From Acidobacteria bacterium UBA7540 (lineage in GTDB: Bacteria; Acidobacteriota; Terriglobia; UBA7540): a stretch of DNA of 22,963 nucleotides. The notes under the pieces were generated by a model. That model saw nothing but the letters and a program-made list of their open reading frames with translations, searched no databases and was not told the DNA's origin. Shown here piece by piece: positions 20,827-22,963 of this stretch (its first letter is position 1; every line of letters begins with the position of its first letter). The stretch covers positions 1 to 22,963 of the forward strand of contig DLMI01000021.1 in NCBI GenBank assembly GCA_002478145.1, in the 5' to 3' direction. The position numbers and the translations under genes are program-made.

Positions 20827-22932
20827 TTACGGCGCAGCGTGGGCGCTCTGTCGGCGCAGCTCTTGGACAGCCGCCCGCGCCTGGGGGTTGGTGGGATCCT
20901 TCACCAAGCCGGCTTGGTACTGGCTCAAAGCCTCGGCGTTGCGGCCCGCGGCCTTGTAAAGAAAGCCAAGTCCGAAGTGAGCGTTGCTGTCAGACTTTTC
21001 CAAGCTGAGGGCGGCCCGAAAGTCACGCTCCGCCGCCTCCACGGCGCCCCGGCGAATATCAATCTCGCCGAGAAAGTCGTAACCAAGCACGTTCGGCTCG
21101 TTGCGGACGGAAGCGCGGAACTGATCTTCGGCCTCACTCACGCGCCCTTCCTCAAGGAGAAGCCGGCCAAGCTCATTGAGAGCGCGGCAGTCGAGTGGCG
21201 AAAGCGCGAGTGCCATCCGAAGCTGGAACTCGGCCGGGCCCGCCATTCCCATGAGCCGATACATCGTGCCCATATTGCGATGTGAATCCGATAAACTTGG
21301 CTTCAGCTCAATGGCCCGCGCGAAAAATCCGGCCGCCTCAGAATACTGCTTCCTCCGGCCCGCCACCAGGCCCATATTGTTGAGCGCTTCGACGTTGTTA
21401 GGATCCCGGGCCAGTATCCCTCGCCACACGCTCTCAGCCTTGTCCCAGGCACCCTCGTGCCAGTAAACAGTGCCCAGGTTGTTTAAGATGATGTAGGCAT
21501 CCGGCGAGAGTTCGAGAGTCCGGGTGTACAGCACGATGTCATTGTTCCAGTCGCGGTTGCGGATCACGATGCGGGCGGCGAAAAGCCCACCTACCGCGAA
21601 GCCGGCGAGCACGAGGGCCCGCCGCTGGGCGGGACGCGGCGCCGCGCGGGACCACAACTTCGACGCGCCCAAACCGACGAGCCACGCCACGCCGACGGAA
21701 GGCAGATAGAGGTAGCGTTCGGTGAAAACGTTGGCGGCCACCCAGTGGGCGTTGAGGACGGGAGCCAGCGTGGCAAAGAACCACATGATCCCGAAGGAAG
21801 CGAAGCGTACGTTTCGTTCGCGGCTGCGCCAGCAGACAAAGAAAAGGGCAGCGAGCGTGAGGAGGACCACGAGACCAGCGAGAACGCGGAGATCGAAAAC
21901 GCTCTTGCTCGCGTGGAAAACGTAGAAGGCGCAGAGCCGCATGGGCCAGAAGAGCTTGCCGACGTACTGGCCGACCAGCGCGACGGCGGAGAGCACTATT
22001 CCCTGCGGGGTGAGATAGGGCAAATTCTTGGCCGGGGCCAGCGCTCCGAAAACGTGCATGCGGAAGAGCACATAGGCTACGCCGACGAGCCACAGCACAC
22101 CGTGGCGGGCCAGCTTCTGGGAGGCGGATGTTTCGGAGCGGTCCTCCCTATAGAAGTGCTCATAAACAGTGGCGAGGGCGGGCAGAGTCATCGCCTGCTC
22201 CTTGGAAAGCAGGGCGAGAACGAAAGCGAACACCATCGCGGCCAACGTGCGCCCCGAACGCCCGCCCCCTGGCCTCGCCACGGCTAGAAAGAACCCAAAG
22301 GCGAGGAGATAAAAAAACGTGAGCTCGAGGTCCGTAACCGCCGCAATCCAGTCCACCGACTCGGTGTGAATCGGATGCAGGGCGAACAAGGCGCCGGCGA
22401 CGAAGGCCCACACGCGGTCCCCGCTCAGACGCTCGGCGAGCACAAAGACGAGGCAGACGGTGAGGACGTGGAGCAAAAGGCTGACAAGGTGGAAGCCGTA
22501 AGCCCGCATACCGAACAGCTTATAGCAAACGAGGTATCCCAGCGTCATCATCGGCCGATAGTAGTTACTGACCGCGTGCGTGCTCCAGAAAGACCAAACG
22601 TTGCTGGTAAAGATTTCCTTCAGGTACCGGAAGCTCCGCACATAGGGATTGTTCACCACCTGGTTGTCGTCGTCATAGACAAAACCGTTGACCAGAATGT
22701 TGAGATAAGGCAGGGTGGCGCAGGCCACGAGGGCCGTGATGAGGAGTGCGCGGGCGCGATTCAGCCGGGACGTCGCTTGCGCAAGCCAAGAGGGTGGCGC
22801 CTGAGGAGTTTTCCCGGCCTTAGCCGCTGACGTGGGACCCGGCTGGCGATTTGCTGGCCGGGACCGACGCCCTCGCCGGTGCGCCAAAGCGAAGCTCCTC
22901 CGCCGAGTTTTCCGCCAGGATGCCTTCTCCAT
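20827..22932 (-). CDS. TMTC-like membrane protein: GT-C-type N-terminus plus TPR repeats
   Basis: 701 residues from the ATG at 22932; SD weak, and the Arg/Lys/Pro-rich first 55 residues may overstate the true start. About ten membrane helices fill residues 60-435. Signatures of the TMTC/PMT-like GT-C fold are present: FVYDDDNQVVNN (acidic pair at 87-89), NYYRPMMTL, ALHPIHTESVDWIAAVTDLE (about 174-193), LLSKEQAMTLPALA and TERYLYLPSVG (395-404). Residues about 441-695 are TPRs (AYIILNNLGTVYWHEGAWDKAE, VEALNNMGLVAGRRKQYSEAA, and so on). Eukaryotic TMTCs are O-mannosyltransferases; bacterial relatives with TPR tails are mostly uncharacterised, so a lipid-linked-sugar transferase role is inference. 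It lies upstream of the sigma gene on the same strand, separated by 235 bp holding element R10. Confidence 0.82.
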   Translation of the reverse strand: MEKASWRKTRRRSFALAHRRGRRSRPANRQPGPTSAAKAGKTPQAPPSWLAQATSRLNRARALLITALVACATLPYLNILVNGFVYDDDNQVVNNPYVRSFRYLKEIFTSNVWSFWSTHAVSNYYRPMMTLGYLVCYKLFGMRAYGFHLVSLLLHVLTVCLVFVLAERLSGDRVWAFVAGALFALHPIHTESVDWIAAVTDLELTFFYLLAFGFFLAVARPGGGRSGRTLAAMVFAFVLALLSKEQAMTLPALATVYEHFYREDRSETSASQKLARHGVLWLVGVAYVLFRMHVFGALAPAKNLPYLTPQGIVLSAVALVGQYVGKLFWPMRLCAFYVFHASKSVFDLRVLAGLVVLLTLAALFFVCWRSRERNVRFASFGIMWFFATLAPVLNAHWVAANVFTERYLYLPSVGVAWLVGLGASKLWSRAAPRPAQRRALVLAGFAVGGLFAARIVIRNRDWNNDIVLYTRTLELSPDAYIILNNLGTVYWHEGAWDKAESVWRGILARDPNNVEALNNMGLVAGRRKQYSEAAGFFARAIELKPSLSDSHRNMGTMYRLMGMAGPAEFQLRMALALSPLDCRALNELGRLLLEEGRVSEAEDQFRASVRNEPNVLGYDFLGEIDIRRGAVEAAERDFRAALSLEKSDSNAHFGLGFLYKAAGRNAEALSQYQAGLVKDPTNPQARAAVQELRRQSAHAAP

Positions 22933-22963
22933 AATCCATAACCGGTCGCGGTAGGGATACCAG

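Overview
This window is GC-rich and carries one long run of minus-strand genes (about 22.9 kb down to 1.26 kb), plus the 3' part of one plus-strand gene at the left edge. It reads as chromosome of a diderm (outer-membrane) bacterium. Acidobacteriota is my best guess: the T2SS style, frequent TTG/GTG starts, the secreted-protein C-terminal domain and the repeat-filled spacers all fit. That assignment rests on family recognition, not on a marker gene.

Layout along the minus strand. (1) 22932-20827: a TMTC-like membrane protein with a GT-C N-terminus and TPR C-terminus. (2) 20456-18208: an ECF sigma factor, a zinc-finger anti-sigma factor and a small exported protein of unknown function. (3) 18195-6170: a near-complete type II secretion system in the order gspE-F-G-H-I-J-K-L-M-C-D, that is, cytoplasmic ATPase, inner-membrane platform, five pseudopilins, L/M/C linker proteins and the outer-membrane secretin. 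No prepilin peptidase (gspO) is present. (4) 5588-3813: a secreted Cys-containing protein with its own candidate promoter and a structured leader. (5) 3238-1259: a DUF1573 lipid- or periplasm-facing protein and a parvulin-type peptidyl-prolyl isomerase. (6) 1-624, plus strand: the C-terminal OmpA-like domain of a truncated gene, convergent with (5).

The genes make a coherent set for building an envelope-spanning secretion machine, regulating it through sigma/anti-sigma, and exporting and folding secreted or surface proteins.

The most unusual feature is in the spacers. Every gap longer than about 60 bp between 5.97 and 20.8 kb holds an inverted-repeat element built from degenerate heptanucleotide units (AGGATTC-, GGAAACT-, GATTGCC- or GACAACT-like). 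I count ten of them. Five share an asymmetric end and lie in the same orientation. Pairs of distant copies share identical 27- or 33-nt cores. Some elements run into the N-terminal coding region or start site of the next gene. A second, unrelated set of hairpin-bearing ~110-bp tandem repeats lies between the secreted-protein gene and the DUF1573 gene.
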